A stretch of DNA of 64,000 bases from an uncultured Alphaproteobacteria bacterium. GTDB lineage: Bacteria; Pseudomonadota; Alphaproteobacteria; Rhizobiales; Ancalomicrobiaceae. The position numbers and the translations under genes were made by a program. The stretch spans positions 1 through 64,000 of the forward strand of contig CALFRR010000125.1 of assembly GCA_937919435.1 (NCBI GenBank). The letters are read 5' to 3'. This document shows positions 22,816 to 31,017 of this stretch, piece by piece. Position 1 is the stretch's first letter, and each line of letters starts with the position of its first letter. The notes beneath the pieces were generated by a model. It did not search any database, was not told the DNA's origin, and saw only the letters and a list, made by a program, of their open reading frames with translations.

Positions 22816-23118
22816 CAGGAATTCGAGTACGAGGGTGAGTTGGCGATCTGGCAGCTACCGGGCGTCGGCAATGGCCCCTTCCGCGACGATCCTCCCGAGT
22901 TCAAGCTCTACGTTCGGCGCTGCATCCTTCGCCTGCTCGAAGTCGGAGCGGTGGCGTCGCACGGCGGGTCGGACGGCCCGACCTTCTACACCGATGCCGC
23001 CTTCGTCGGCCTCGGTCCGGAGGAGACCGCCGACCGGATCCTCGCCGAACTGGCGGAGTTCGATGATCCTTGTTGGTGCGGCGTCTGGTTCGTCCGTCCG
23101 CGGCTGGTCGGGAGGTGA
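22765..23118 (+). CDS. Immunity-like protein of the toxin array (copy 1)
   Basis: This 117-residue acidic soluble protein has no family I can name. It starts with ATG 22765, overlapping the stop of the toxin tail (ATGA), so it is positioned as the cognate immunity gene. Visible segments are EFEYEGELAIWQLPG, FKLYVRRCILRLLEVGAVASHGG and a C-terminal FDDPCWCGVWFVRPRLVGR. The last ~73 residues are almost identical to the gene at 23764-24114 (four differences), while the first ~40 differ more. Immunity function is inferred from position, size, acidity and duplication only. The 5' end is AT-rich compared with its 3' part. Confidence 0.75.
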   Translation: MINISAENLKEYYDCLAQEFEYEGELAIWQLPGVGNGPFRDDPPEFKLYVRRCILRLLEVGAVASHGGSDGPTFYTDAAFVGLGPEETADRILAELAEFDDPCWCGVWFVRPRLVGR

Positions 23119-23186
23119 GCCGCCGCCGATCGCCGCCGGGCGGTGAGGACAAGATCCGGATACACGGCAGCGAAAGAGGAACGAAG

Positions 23187-23579
23187 ATGGTTTCGATCGA
23201 CGATGACGGCTACATCGAGTGCCTTGAGAGCCCCCGCAATTATTCGGAACTGCCGATGTGGTATCCGGCGGGGCACGCCGATGCGCTCGGCCTCGCCGGC
23301 GAGGCGAAGCGTGGCTATCTCGTCGACTGCTGCCTCACGCTCCTCTCCGTCGGTGCGGTGCCGGCCGAGGTGTGCAGCCCGATGCCCTATGGCCGGGACA
23401 TTCGCGCCTGGGAGGGGATGACACCGCAGGCGATCGCCGATGCCATCGCCGAGCGGATGATGACCACACCCGACCCCTTCGAGGCCAACGTCTGGTGGCT
23501 CGAACCGTACATGGCCGACGAGGTCCGGGCGGCGAGGACCGAGGAGGCGGCGCCTCTCGACGGACCTTCGCTCGGCTGA
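23187..23579 (+). CDS. Divergent immunity-like paralogue in the toxin array
   Basis: The 130-residue acidic protein is of unknown family but shares the plan of its two neighbours. ELPMWYPAGHADALG stands where they have LAIWQLPG, YLVDCCLTLLSVGAVPAE matches RRCILRLLEVGAVAS, and MTPQAIADAIAERMMTTPDPFEANVWWLEP matches the GPEETADRILAELAEFDDP-WFVRP end. It is therefore a distant paralogue rather than a third copy. ATG 23187 has an AGAGGA site six bases upstream. Its 3' end abuts the orphan toxin tip that follows in another frame. I infer an immunity protein for a different toxin variant. Confidence 0.72.
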   Translation: MVSIDDDGYIECLESPRNYSELPMWYPAGHADALGLAGEAKRGYLVDCCLTLLSVGAVPAEVCSPMPYGRDIRAWEGMTPQAIADAIAERMMTTPDPFEANVWWLEPYMADEVRAARTEEAAPLDGPSLG

Positions 23580-23767
23580 GCCGAGATGGCCTGCGCGACG
23601 CCGACGCGATCGCCACACCGACGCTCTACCAGCGGGGATGGTTCCTGACGCGGGATCGGTGTCGGGTCGGGTTCCGCCTGAGCGACGACAACGGTTGGAC
23701 GATGGAGGTGATGCAGGCTCCATTCTTGCCAAGGGCGAGCGACAAGTTGAAGGTACATCAGAAATGA
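23576..23767 (+). pseudogene. Orphan toxin-tip fragment, paralogue of the toxin C-terminus
   Basis: This frame encodes about 63 residues (LSRDGLRDADAIATPTLYQR through KLKVHQK). They repeat the tip of the toxin at 22.6-22.77 kb: 38 of the first 44 residues are the same, then the two diverge before a shared L-K/R-V/I-HQK ending. No delivery or linker region precedes it. The homologous stretch begins inside the last codons of the previous gene, and no ATG, GTG or TTG start fits; a CTG at 23576 overlapping that gene's TGA is the only candidate. It is followed by its own immunity-like gene with an ATGA overlap, as expected for a displaced orphan toxin-tip/immunity cassette. Confidence 0.65.
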
Positions 23768-24114
23768 CCGAAGAAGAACGAGCCCTATATGAGGACTACC
23801 TGGGCGAGGTCGCCGGGGAATACGAGTACGAAGGCGAAGTCGCGATCTGGATGTTCCGCGGGATCGAAGGACCGTTTCGTGACGAGGAGCCCGAGTTCAA
23901 GCTCTACCTTCGCCGCTGTATCCTGCGCCTGCTCGAGGCCGGCGCGGCAGCGTCGCACGGCGGGTCGGACGGGCCGACCTTCTACACCGACGCCGCCTTC
24001 GTCGGCCTGGGCCCCGAGGAGACCGCCGACCGGATCCTCGCCGAACTCGCCGAGTTCGACGATCCCTACTGGTGCGGCGTCTGGTTCGTCCGCCCGCGGT
24101 TGGTCGGACGGTGA
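23764..24114 (+). CDS. Immunity-like protein of the toxin array (copy 2)
   Basis: The 116-residue acidic protein is the close duplicate of the gene at 22765-23118. From EFKLYLRRCILRLLE to the C-terminal RPRLVGR the two differ at only four positions (L/V, A/V, A/V, Y/C). The N-terminus (TEEERALYEDYLGEVAGEYEYEG) is different and more charged. ATG 23764 overlaps the stop of the orphan toxin tip (ATGA), repeating the arrangement of copy 1. I infer an immunity role from this conserved coupling to the tip; no domain family is recognised. A hairpin follows its stop. Confidence 0.75.
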   Translation: MTEEERALYEDYLGEVAGEYEYEGEVAIWMFRGIEGPFRDEEPEFKLYLRRCILRLLEAGAAASHGGSDGPTFYTDAAFVGLGPEETADRILAELAEFDDPYWCGVWFVRPRLVGR

Positions 24115-24124
24115 TCCGCCGGGT

Positions 24125-24158
24125 GGGCGGAGGCGCGACGTCGCGCGCCTCTCCGCCC
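24125..24158 (+). terminator. Hairpin after the toxin/immunity array
   Basis: Inverted repeats GGGCGGAG (24125-24132) and CTCCGCCC (24151-24158) enclose an inner perfect GCGCGAC/GTCGCGC stem with a 4-base bulge. The structure starts 10 bases after the last immunity-like gene and lacks a T-run. It probably separates the array from rpe. Confidence 0.45.
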
Positions 24159-24224
24159 GTCCCGCCTCGCCTTGACATCGCCGACCTCGGGTGATCCGGT
24201 CTCCCCGCCCATCAGGAGACCGCC

Positions 24225-24911
24225 ATGCTGCCCGCCGTCATCGCTCCGTCGATCCTCTCCGCCGACTTCGCCCGCCTCGGCGAGGAGGTCCGCGACGTCG
24301 TCGCCGCCGGTGCCGACTGGATCCACTTCGACGTGATGGACAACCACTACGTCCCGAACCTGACCTTCGGCCCGATGATCCTCGCCGCGCTGCGCCCCCA
24401 TACGAAGGCGCCGGTCGACGTCCATCTGATGGTCGAGCCGGTCGACGCGATGATCGAGGCGTTCTGCGATGCCGGCGCCGATCTCGTCACCTTCCACCCG
24501 GAAGCGAGCCCGCACGTCGACCGCTCGCTCGATCTGATCGCCAGGAAGGGCGCCAAGGCGGGGTTGGTGCTCAATCCGGCGACGCCGCTGTCGGTGCTCG
24601 ACTGGACCCTCCAGCGGCTCGACATGGTGCTGCTGATGTCGGTCAACCCCGGCTACGGCGGCCAGAGCTTCCTGCCCCACGTGCTCGACAAGGCCCGCGC
24701 CGTGCGTCGGCTGATCGACGCCTCGGGTCGCGAGATCCGGCTGGAGATCGACGGCGGGGTGAAGCTCGACAACGCCGAGAGAATCGCCGCCGCCGGCGTC
24801 GACACCTTCGTCGCCGGCTCCGCCGTGTTCGGGGCGAAGGACTATGCCGCGGTGATCGCCGGACTGAAGGCCGAGATCGCCCGCGGCCGCGGCGAGATCA
24901 CCGAGGCGTGA
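24225..24911 (+). CDS. rpe: Ribulose-phosphate 3-epimerase
   Basis: Rpe interconverts ribulose 5-phosphate and xylulose 5-phosphate. The 228-residue TIM-barrel product has every family block: [17 protein letters not shown], then [20 protein letters not shown] with metal-binding His and Asp, [30 protein letters not shown] and IDGGV near the phosphate site. An AGGAG site at 24213 precedes ATG 24225. A CTTGACA -35-like sequence lies at 24171, but no good -10 accompanies it. The gene overlaps the convergent gph gene by 14 bases at its 3' end. Confidence 0.96.
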   Translation: MLPAVIAPSILSADFARLGEEVRDVVAAGADWIHFDVMDNHYVPNLTFGPMILAALRPHTKAPVDVHLMVEPVDAMIEAFCDAGADLVTFHPEASPHVDRSLDLIARKGAKAGLVLNPATPLSVLDWTLQRLDMVLLMSVNPGYGGQSFLPHVLDKARAVRRLIDASGREIRLEIDGGVKLDNAERIAAAGVDTFVAGSAVFGAKDYAAVIAGLKAEIARGRGEITEA

Positions 24912-25593
24912 GCGCCGCGCCTCCGGCGATGCCGAGGCTCGCCACCGCGTCCCAGAGTTCGTCGAACCGGGCGATCACCCGGTCGGGGTCGTAGCTCTCG
25001 ACCGGCGCGTCGGAATAGCCGTGGCCGATCGCGATCACCGGGATGTGCGCGTTCTTCGCCGCGGCGATGTCGTTGAGGCTGTCGCCGACCATCAGCGCGC
25101 GCGACGCATCGCCGCCGGCCCGTTCGATCGTCCCGAGAACGTGCGCCGCATCGGGCTTGCGGACCGGGAAGGTGTCGCCGCCGCACACCGCCGCGAAACG
25201 GTCGAGGAGGCCGAGATCGGCGAGCAACCGGAGCGACATCGCCTCCGGCTTGTTGGTGCACACCGCCATCCGCCAGCCCGCCGCCGCGAGACGGTCGAGG
25301 GCCGCCGGTACGCCGGGATAGGGCCGGCTCTCCACCGACAGATTGTCGGCGTAGAGGGTGAGGAAGCGGTGGTAGGTGCGCTCGAGGTCGGCCTCGTCGG
25401 GCTCGCGTCCGCCGAGCCGGAACCCGCGGGTGACCATCGCCTTCGCCCCGGCGCCGATCAGGCTGCCGGCATCTTCGACCGAGACCGGGGCGAGCCCTTC
25501 CTCCGCGAGAATCAGGTTGAGGGTGCGGACGAGGTCGGCGGCGGTGTCGACGAGGGTGCCGTCGAGATCGAAGAGGGCGAGCGGTGCGGTCAT
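24898..25593 (-). CDS. gph: Phosphoglycolate phosphatase (HAD superfamily)
   Basis: Gph removes phosphate from 2-phosphoglycolate, formed by DNA repair or by RuBisCO oxygenation. The 231-residue protein has the HAD motifs: motif [12 protein letters not shown] with nucleophile and acid Asp at residues 9 and 11, motif II VCTNKP, and motif [18 protein letters not shown] helical cap with the GPH-typical [15 protein letters not shown] block lies between. ATG 25593 gives the usual length. The coding 3' end overlaps that of rpe by 14 bases on the opposite strand. It is divergent from rpiA. Confidence 0.93.
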   Translation of the reverse strand: MTAPLALFDLDGTLVDTAADLVRTLNLILAEEGLAPVSVEDAGSLIGAGAKAMVTRGFRLGGREPDEADLERTYHRFLTLYADNLSVESRPYPGVPAALDRLAAAGWRMAVCTNKPEAMSLRLLADLGLLDRFAAVCGGDTFPVRKPDAAHVLGTIERAGGDASRALMVGDSLNDIAAAKNAHIPVIAIGHGYSDAPVESYDPDRVIARFDELWDAVASLGIAGGAALTPR

Positions 25594-25808
25594 GCCTGGA
25601 GAACCCGGTGGGAAGGAGGCGCCGAGACTAACGACTCGATCGGCGCGGCGATACCCGGATGGCTCGGGCGTGTCCAGCCGCCGCGGGGACTGGCGAGCCC
25701 GGCCCGGCTGCGCTATGGAAACCCCGGCCGTTCGCGTCGCCGCTCCGGCGGTGCGGCGATCGGAGCTCCTCGACCGGAGCGACTGAGGCAAAGGGGACGG
25801 GTCCGAGA

Positions 25809-26501
25809 ATGAACGTCGCAGCCAAACGCCGGGCCGCCGAAGCGGCACTGGCCTTCGTCGAGCCCGGCATGCGGCTCGGTCTCGGCACCGGCTCGACCGC
25901 CTACGAGTTCGTCGACCTGCTCGGCGCCCGCGTCGCCGCCGGACTGGACGTGGTCGGTGTGCCCACCTCGGCGCGCACCCGTGCCCAGGCCGAAGCGCTC
26001 GGCATCCGTCTGACCACCCTCGACGAGACCCCCGAACTCGACCTGACCGTCGACGGCGCCGACGAGATCGGCCCCGGACTCGGGCTGATCAAGGGCGGCG
26101 GCGGTGCTCATCTGCGCGAGAAGATCGTCGCCTCGGCCTCGAAGTCGATGGTGGTGATCGCCGACGAATCCAAGGTGGTCGCCGAGCTCGGCGCCTTCCC
26201 TCTGCCGATCGCGGTGCTCGCCTTCGGTTTCGCCTCGACCTTCCGACGCATCGAGAAGGCGGTGGTCGAGCTCGGACTGCCGCCGGCGCTGGTGCTGCGC
26301 CGGCAGGCCGACGGCGCGCCCTATCTCACCGACGACGGTCATTTCGTCGTCGATGCATCGTTTCGCCGGATTCCCGATCCATCGAGCCTCGCCGAGACGC
26401 TCGATCGACTCCCCGGCGTGATCGAGCACGGCCTGTTCCTCGGCATCGCCACCGCCGCGGTCGTCTCCCGCGGCGAGGCGATCGAGATTCTCCGACCCTG
26501 A
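25809..26501 (+). CDS. rpiA: Ribose-5-phosphate isomerase A
   Basis: RpiA interconverts ribose 5-phosphate and ribulose 5-phosphate. The 230-residue product shows [17 protein letters not shown] for phosphate binding, then [30 protein letters not shown] cut into its usual two blocks: the catalytic DGADEI and the [11 protein letters not shown] loop. The C-terminus ends [12 protein letters not shown], as in the family. ATG 25809 follows GGGACGGGTCCGAGA; in-frame codons upstream are unconserved. It heads a plus-strand series with the DUF2059 gene and gor, an arrangement common in Rhizobiales. Confidence 0.96.
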   Translation: MNVAAKRRAAEAALAFVEPGMRLGLGTGSTAYEFVDLLGARVAAGLDVVGVPTSARTRAQAEALGIRLTTLDETPELDLTVDGADEIGPGLGLIKGGGGAHLREKIVASASKSMVVIADESKVVAELGAFPLPIAVLAFGFASTFRRIEKAVVELGLPPALVLRRQADGAPYLTDDGHFVVDASFRRIPDPSSLAETLDRLPGVIEHGLFLGIATAAVVSRGEAIEILRP

Positions 26502-26566
26502 TCGGACGAGGTTCCCCTCGACCGATCTCCCGCATCCGACCGGACCGAGATCCCAGGAGTTCATCG

Positions 26567-27064
26567 ATGTCCAAGCCGATCGCTCTTCGCCTCGCCGTCG
26601 CCGTCCTCGCGGCCGGCCTTTCGACCGCGGCCTTCGCCGAGGACTTCGCCAAGGATCATCTGGCCGCCGCCAAGGCGGCGATCGAGGCGAGCCACGTCAG
26701 CGACGGCATCGACAACATCCTCATCGGTGTCGCCCAGCAGACCAAGCAGCTCCTGGTGCGCACCAATCCGGCGATCTCCGCCCAGATCGACGAAGTGACC
26801 AACGCCGCGGCTCTGGAACTCGCCAGCCGTCGTCCCGACCTCGATCGGCAGATCCAGGAGATCTGGGCCGCCCGCTTCTCGAAGGCCGAACTCGAGGAGA
26901 TCGCGCGGTTCTACAATTCGGAGACCGGCCGCAAGCTGACCAAGGAGACCACCGGCATCATCCAGATGACCGGCGTCGCCGCCCAGGTCTGGCAGCAGAA
27001 GATCGGCCAGGACATGCTCGCCAAGGTGCGCGAGGAGATGAAGAAGCGCGGCGTCAATCTCTGA
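26567..27064 (+). CDS. DUF2059 domain-containing periplasmic protein
   Basis: The 165-residue protein has a Sec signal peptide (ALRLAVAVLAAGLSTAAFA-type core, cleavage near residue 24) and then a helical DUF2059 domain. The conserved stretch is IWAARFSKAELEEIARFYNSETGRKL, followed by a basic C-terminus. The function of the family is not established. A CAGGAG site precedes ATG 26567 by seven bases. It lies between rpiA and gor, as in many Rhizobiales, with gaps of about 65 and 80 bases, so the three may be co-transcribed. Confidence 0.9.
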   Translation: MSKPIALRLAVAVLAAGLSTAAFAEDFAKDHLAAAKAAIEASHVSDGIDNILIGVAQQTKQLLVRTNPAISAQIDEVTNAAALELASRRPDLDRQIQEIWAARFSKAELEEIARFYNSETGRKLTKETTGIIQMTGVAAQVWQQKIGQDMLAKVREEMKKRGVNL

Positions 27065-27145
27065 TCCCGCCCGACGACGGGTATCCCGGCCGCGCTTCGA
27101 TCGCGGCCGGAGGAACGTGCGAATCCGTCGACCGGGAGGCGAGAG

Positions 27146-28528
27146 ATGAGCTTCGACTATGATCTGTTCGTCGTGGGAGCCGGATCGGGCGGTGTGCGCG
27201 CCGCTCGGATCGCCGCCGGGCACGGGGCTCGTGTCGCGATCGCCGAGGAGTATCGGGTCGGCGGCACCTGCGTGATCCGCGGCTGCGTGCCGAAGAAGCT
27301 GATGGTCTACGCCGGCCGTTTCGCCGACGACTTCGCCGACGCCGCCGGTTTCGGCTGGTCGGTCGGCGCGCCGCGGTTCGACTGGAAGACCTTCGTCTCC
27401 GCCCGCGCCCGGGAGGTCGACCGGCTCGAGGGGGCCTATGGCGCCAATCTGGAGCGGGCCGGCGTCGAAGTGATCCGTTCCCGCGCCGAGATCGTCGGAG
27501 AGCGTCGCCTCCGCCTGCTCGCCGACGGACGGGAGGTCACCGCCGCCCATGTCCTGATCGCCACCGGTGCCACTCCGGTCCGCGACGGCGGCTTCGAAGG
27601 CTCCGATCTCGCCGAGACCACCGAAGAACTGTTCGAATGGCCGGAGCGGCCGGAGCGTCTGCTGGTGGTCGGCGGCGGCTATGTCGCGGTCGAGTTCGCC
27701 AGTCTGTTCGCCGCCCTCGGCACGAAGACGACGCTGCTCTACCGCGGCGAGGAGATCCTGCGCGGCTTCGACCTCGAGGTCCGTCGCCATCTCCACGCCG
27801 AACTCGCCGCCCGTGGCCTCGAGGTGGTGACCGGCGACGTTCCGACCCGGCTGCGCCGGACCGCCGACGGCATCGAGGCGGTGACCGCCGGTGGCCGCGT
27901 GGCGACCTGGGACCGGGTGCTGCTGGCGATCGGTCGCAGGCCGAACACCGCCGGCCTCGGCCTCGACACGGTGGGTCTCGCCCTCGGGCCGAAGGGCGAG
28001 GTGCCGGTGACCGGCGTCGCCGCGACGGCGCTGCGCTGGCTGCACGCGGTCGGCGACGTCACCGATCGGGTCGCGCTGACCCCGGTGGCGATTCGCGAGG
28101 GCCACGCCTTCGCCGACACGGTGTTCGGCGGCCGGCCGACGACGGTCCGCCACGATCTGATCCCGACCGCGGTGTTCTCGACCCCCGAGGTCGGCACGAT
28201 CGGCGCGGGCGAAGAGGACCTGCGCCGCGAGGGCCGGGCCCACGACGTCTATCGGACGAGCTTCCGCCCGATGCGCGGCGTGCTCGCCGGACGCGACGGC
28301 CGCACCCTGATGAAGATCCTGGTCGATGCGTCGGACGATCGGGTGCTCGGTGTCCACATCGTCGGGCCGGACGCGGCCGAGATCGTCCAGTCGGTCGCCA
28401 TCGCGGTGCGGATGGGCGCGAAGAAGGCCGATTTCGATGCCACCATGGCGCTTCATCCGAGCGCCGCGGAGGAACTGGTGACGATGCGCAGCCCGTCGTC
28501 GAGCTGGCGGCCGGAGGCCGGCGTCTGA
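27146..28528 (+). CDS. gor: Glutathione-disulfide reductase
   Basis: Gor reduces oxidised glutathione with NADPH, keeping the cytosolic thiol pool reduced. The 460-residue flavoprotein has the FAD site VVGAGSGGVRAAR near residue 9 and the redox-active disulfide GGTCVIRGCVPKKL at about 41-54. The NAD(P) site VVGGGYVAVEFASLF follows near 175, then AIGRRPNT and the second FAD segment HAVGDVT. At the C-terminus the dimer-interface motif MALHPSAAEELVTM carries the catalytic His. The SGGVRAAR form of the FAD motif is typical of glutathione reductases rather than lipoamide dehydrogenases. It follows the DUF2059 gene. Confidence 0.95.
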   Translation: MSFDYDLFVVGAGSGGVRAARIAAGHGARVAIAEEYRVGGTCVIRGCVPKKLMVYAGRFADDFADAAGFGWSVGAPRFDWKTFVSARAREVDRLEGAYGANLERAGVEVIRSRAEIVGERRLRLLADGREVTAAHVLIATGATPVRDGGFEGSDLAETTEELFEWPERPERLLVVGGGYVAVEFASLFAALGTKTTLLYRGEEILRGFDLEVRRHLHAELAARGLEVVTGDVPTRLRRTADGIEAVTAGGRVATWDRVLLAIGRRPNTAGLGLDTVGLALGPKGEVPVTGVAATALRWLHAVGDVTDRVALTPVAIREGHAFADTVFGGRPTTVRHDLIPTAVFSTPEVGTIGAGEEDLRREGRAHDVYRTSFRPMRGVLAGRDGRTLMKILVDASDDRVLGVHIVGPDAAEIVQSVAIAVRMGAKKADFDATMALHPSAAEELVTMRSPSSSWRPEAGV

Positions 28529-28756
28529 GACCTTCGGTGGGTCGCCGGCATCCGGAACATTCCTCTGTTTGACCAGGAATTGCGGCAAGGCTATTTTCCG
28601 CGCGTCCGAGCCGGTCGGGGGGCCTGACACGGACGCGAACGCATCTCGTGCAACCGCTCGGTCGAGGACCGCAGCGGTTCGATGTGCCGCCGAGCCCCCG
28701 ATCGACCGAGCAGCAGACGCGCGAGCGTCCCGACGGCTCGTTTCCAGGAGTGGGCG

Positions 28757-30742
28757 ATGTCCCTCAACGACGACGATAGGGCCGGCCCGGTGGGCGAAGG
28801 CTCCGCTTCCGGCCCGGCCGAGGAACGTGTCTTCCGCCAGACCGCGCCCGACCTCGATCAGATGCAGGAAGTCGGCCTCAAGCCGCATACCCACGCCGGC
28901 GGTCATGCCGGCATGCTGGCGGCCCTCGGTGTGGTGTTCGGCGACATCGGAACGTCGCCGATCTACACCCTCGGCACCGCCTTCAAGGTCGGCGTCATCC
29001 AGCCGGTCGAAGCCGACGTGCTCGGCTTCCTGTCGCTGATCGTCTGGTCGCTCGTCATCGTGGTGGGCATCTGGTACGCGATCTTCATCATGCGGGCCGA
29101 CAACCGCGGCGAGGGCGGCATCTTCGCCCTGATGGCGCTCGCCCATCGCGCCTCGCCGAAACTCGGCGGCGTGATCGCGGTGCTCGGGATCATCGGCGCT
29201 TCGCTGTTCTACGGCGATGCGGTGATCACGCCGGCGATCTCGGTCCTGTCGGCGGTCGAGGGTCTGGCGGTGTTCGAGCCGCTGTTCGATCCGATCGTGT
29301 TGCCGCTCGCCATCGTCATTCTGACCACCCTGTTCGCGGTCCAGCGCGGCGGCGCCTCCAAGGTCGGCGGCTTCTTCGGCCCGATCATGCTCGGCTGGTT
29401 CGCCCTTCTGGCGGTGCTCGGCGCCAAGCAGTTGGTGCTCCATCCGAGCGTGCTGATGGCACTCGACCCGCGTTGGGGCATCGCCTTCCTGGCCCGTTCC
29501 GGGATCGGCGCCTTCGCCATTCTCGCGGTGGCGGTGCTGGCGGTGACCGGTGCCGAGGCGCTCTACGCCGACATGGGCCACGTCGGCCGCTCCGCGGTGC
29601 GCAAGTCCTTCGCCTTCGTCGTGGTACCCTCGCTGATCCTCGTCTACATGGGCCAGGGCGCCCAGGCGCTCGCCGATCCCCTCCGCGGCCACGACGATCC
29701 GTTCTTCCAGATGGTCGGCCCGAGCTTCCAGCCGGTTCTGGTGGTCTTCGCGACGCTGGCCACCGTCATCGCCTCCCAGGCGGTGATCTCCGGCGCCTTC
29801 ACCGTCACCCATCAGGCGGCGCATCTCGGCTTCTGGCCGCGCACCGACACCCACCACACCTCCGCCGCCGAGCGCGGACAGGTCTACGTGCCGTCGGTCA
29901 ACCTGCTGCTGTTCGTCGCGGTGATCGCCATCGTCCTGATGTTCCAGAAGTCGGAGAAGCTCGCCGAGGCCTACGGCTTCTCGGTCACCGGCACCATGGT
30001 CGTCACTTCGATGCTGGCCTTCCTGGTGGCCCGCGGGGTGTGGAACTGGTCGCTGCCGAGGGCGATCCTGACCGTCGCCTTCTTCATGACCTTCGACGTG
30101 TCGTTCTTCCTGTCCTGCGCCACCAAGGTGCTGCACGGCGCCTGGCTGCCGCTGGTCATCGGCATGCTGCTGATCTGCGTGATGGCGGCCTGGCGGATGG
30201 GGCGGACCCGGCTGGTCGCCCGGCGCCGGCACGAGGGCGTGCCGATCAAGATCGCGCTCTCGGCGCTCCGCAGCCCGCGCATCGAACACGTCCGCGGCAC
30301 CGCGGTCTACATGATGGAGGATTCCGCGCTCGCGCCGCGGTCGTTCCTGCACAACCTCAAGCACAACAAGTGCGCGCACCAGCAGATCGTCTTCCTGTCG
30401 ATCCAGACCAGCGAGGAGCCGTGGGTGGACAACGCCACACGGGCGACGGTGGAGACGATCGGCGAGGGCATCGCCATCGTCCGCGTCGCCTTCGGCTTCA
30501 TGGAGACGCCGGACGTCCCGAGTGCGGTCAAGGCGACCGAGGCGAAGGGCGTCTACATCGACAAGAAGGACCTGTCGTTCTTCGTCTCCCGCGCCCATCT
30601 CGTCGAAGGCGACGAGAGCGGTCTGTGGAGCTGGCTGCGCGGCCTGTTCATCTTCCTCTACCGCAACCAGGCCGACCCGGCGGAGTACTACCAGATCCCG
30701 CCGGGACGGGTGGTCGACCTCGGCGCCCAGATCACCATCTGA
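28757..30742 (+). CDS. kup: Potassium uptake protein Kup (KUP/HAK/KT family)
   Basis: Kup is a secondary, proton-coupled K+ importer of the inner membrane. The 661-residue chain has an N-terminal acidic tail, about twelve hydrophobic helices and a soluble C-terminal domain of some 190 residues. Family blocks include LGVVFGDIGTSPIYTL in helix 1, DNRGEGGIFALMALAHR, FFGPIMLGWF and GAEALYADMGHVG, then AVISGAFTVTHQA. ATG 28757 follows a CAGGAG site at 28745. Residues up to about 50 precede the first helix, somewhat longer than in E. coli. It stands alone; a hairpin follows it. Confidence 0.95.
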   Translation: MSLNDDDRAGPVGEGSASGPAEERVFRQTAPDLDQMQEVGLKPHTHAGGHAGMLAALGVVFGDIGTSPIYTLGTAFKVGVIQPVEADVLGFLSLIVWSLVIVVGIWYAIFIMRADNRGEGGIFALMALAHRASPKLGGVIAVLGIIGASLFYGDAVITPAISVLSAVEGLAVFEPLFDPIVLPLAIVILTTLFAVQRGGASKVGGFFGPIMLGWFALLAVLGAKQLVLHPSVLMALDPRWGIAFLARSGIGAFAILAVAVLAVTGAEALYADMGHVGRSAVRKSFAFVVVPSLILVYMGQGAQALADPLRGHDDPFFQMVGPSFQPVLVVFATLATVIASQAVISGAFTVTHQAAHLGFWPRTDTHHTSAAERGQVYVPSVNLLLFVAVIAIVLMFQKSEKLAEAYGFSVTGTMVVTSMLAFLVARGVWNWSLPRAILTVAFFMTFDVSFFLSCATKVLHGAWLPLVIGMLLICVMAAWRMGRTRLVARRRHEGVPIKIALSALRSPRIEHVRGTAVYMMEDSALAPRSFLHNLKHNKCAHQQIVFLSIQTSEEPWVDNATRATVETIGEGIAIVRVAFGFMETPDVPSAVKATEAKGVYIDKKDLSFFVSRAHLVEGDESGLWSWLRGLFIFLYRNQADPAEYYQIPPGRVVDLGAQITI

Positions 30743-30763
30743 GCATTCCGGATCGGGGGCTTT

Positions 30764-30801
30764 CGAAGAGGGCGGGTCGCGACGGCGGCCCGCCCTCTTC
30801 G
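30764..30801 (+). terminator. Hairpin terminator after kup
   Basis: A perfect 13-bp inverted repeat (CGAAGAGGGCGGG, 30764-30776, with its complement at 30789-30801) and a 12-base loop lies 21 bases after the kup stop. No T-run follows, so efficiency is uncertain. Confidence 0.55.
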
Positions 30802-30892
30802 CGTCGGTGCCGCGTGGCCGCGCCGACGGTCCGTTGGTAGCGGTGACGTCAGGCGGCATTGCCGTCCGAAGACCCAGTGCTACGATCGGAAC

Positions 30893-30921
30893 TTGCGCGA
30901 ATTAGAAGGAGCTAATATATA
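30893..30921 (+). promoter_or_regulatory. Promoter with embedded palindrome ahead of the RND efflux pair
   Basis: TTGCGC (30893-30898) and TATATA (30916-30921) are separated by exactly 17 bases. Between and touching them lies the palindrome ATTAG-N6-CTAAT (30901-30905 and 30912-30916). A repressor bound there would cover the polymerase site, a layout common for TetR- or MarR-type control of efflux operons. The region is AT-rich in an otherwise GC-rich window. The start codon of the adaptor gene is about 95 bases downstream. Confidence 0.6.
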
Positions 30922-31017
30922 CGTTCCCAAGGGAGACGGCGCCGGGCCGTCTCCGTCCGCCGGAGAGTCGTGGGAGCGCGTCGCCCACGTTTCGGAACCG
31001 GCGAAGGAGGAACTCCG

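Noticed and set aside
26561..30859. A very long open frame on the minus strand across the DUF2059 gene, gor and kup
   Set aside because: Its translation is low-complexity (Asp/Arg/Gly/His-rich) and lies opposite three clearly conserved genes. In DNA this GC-rich the antisense frame rarely meets stop codons.
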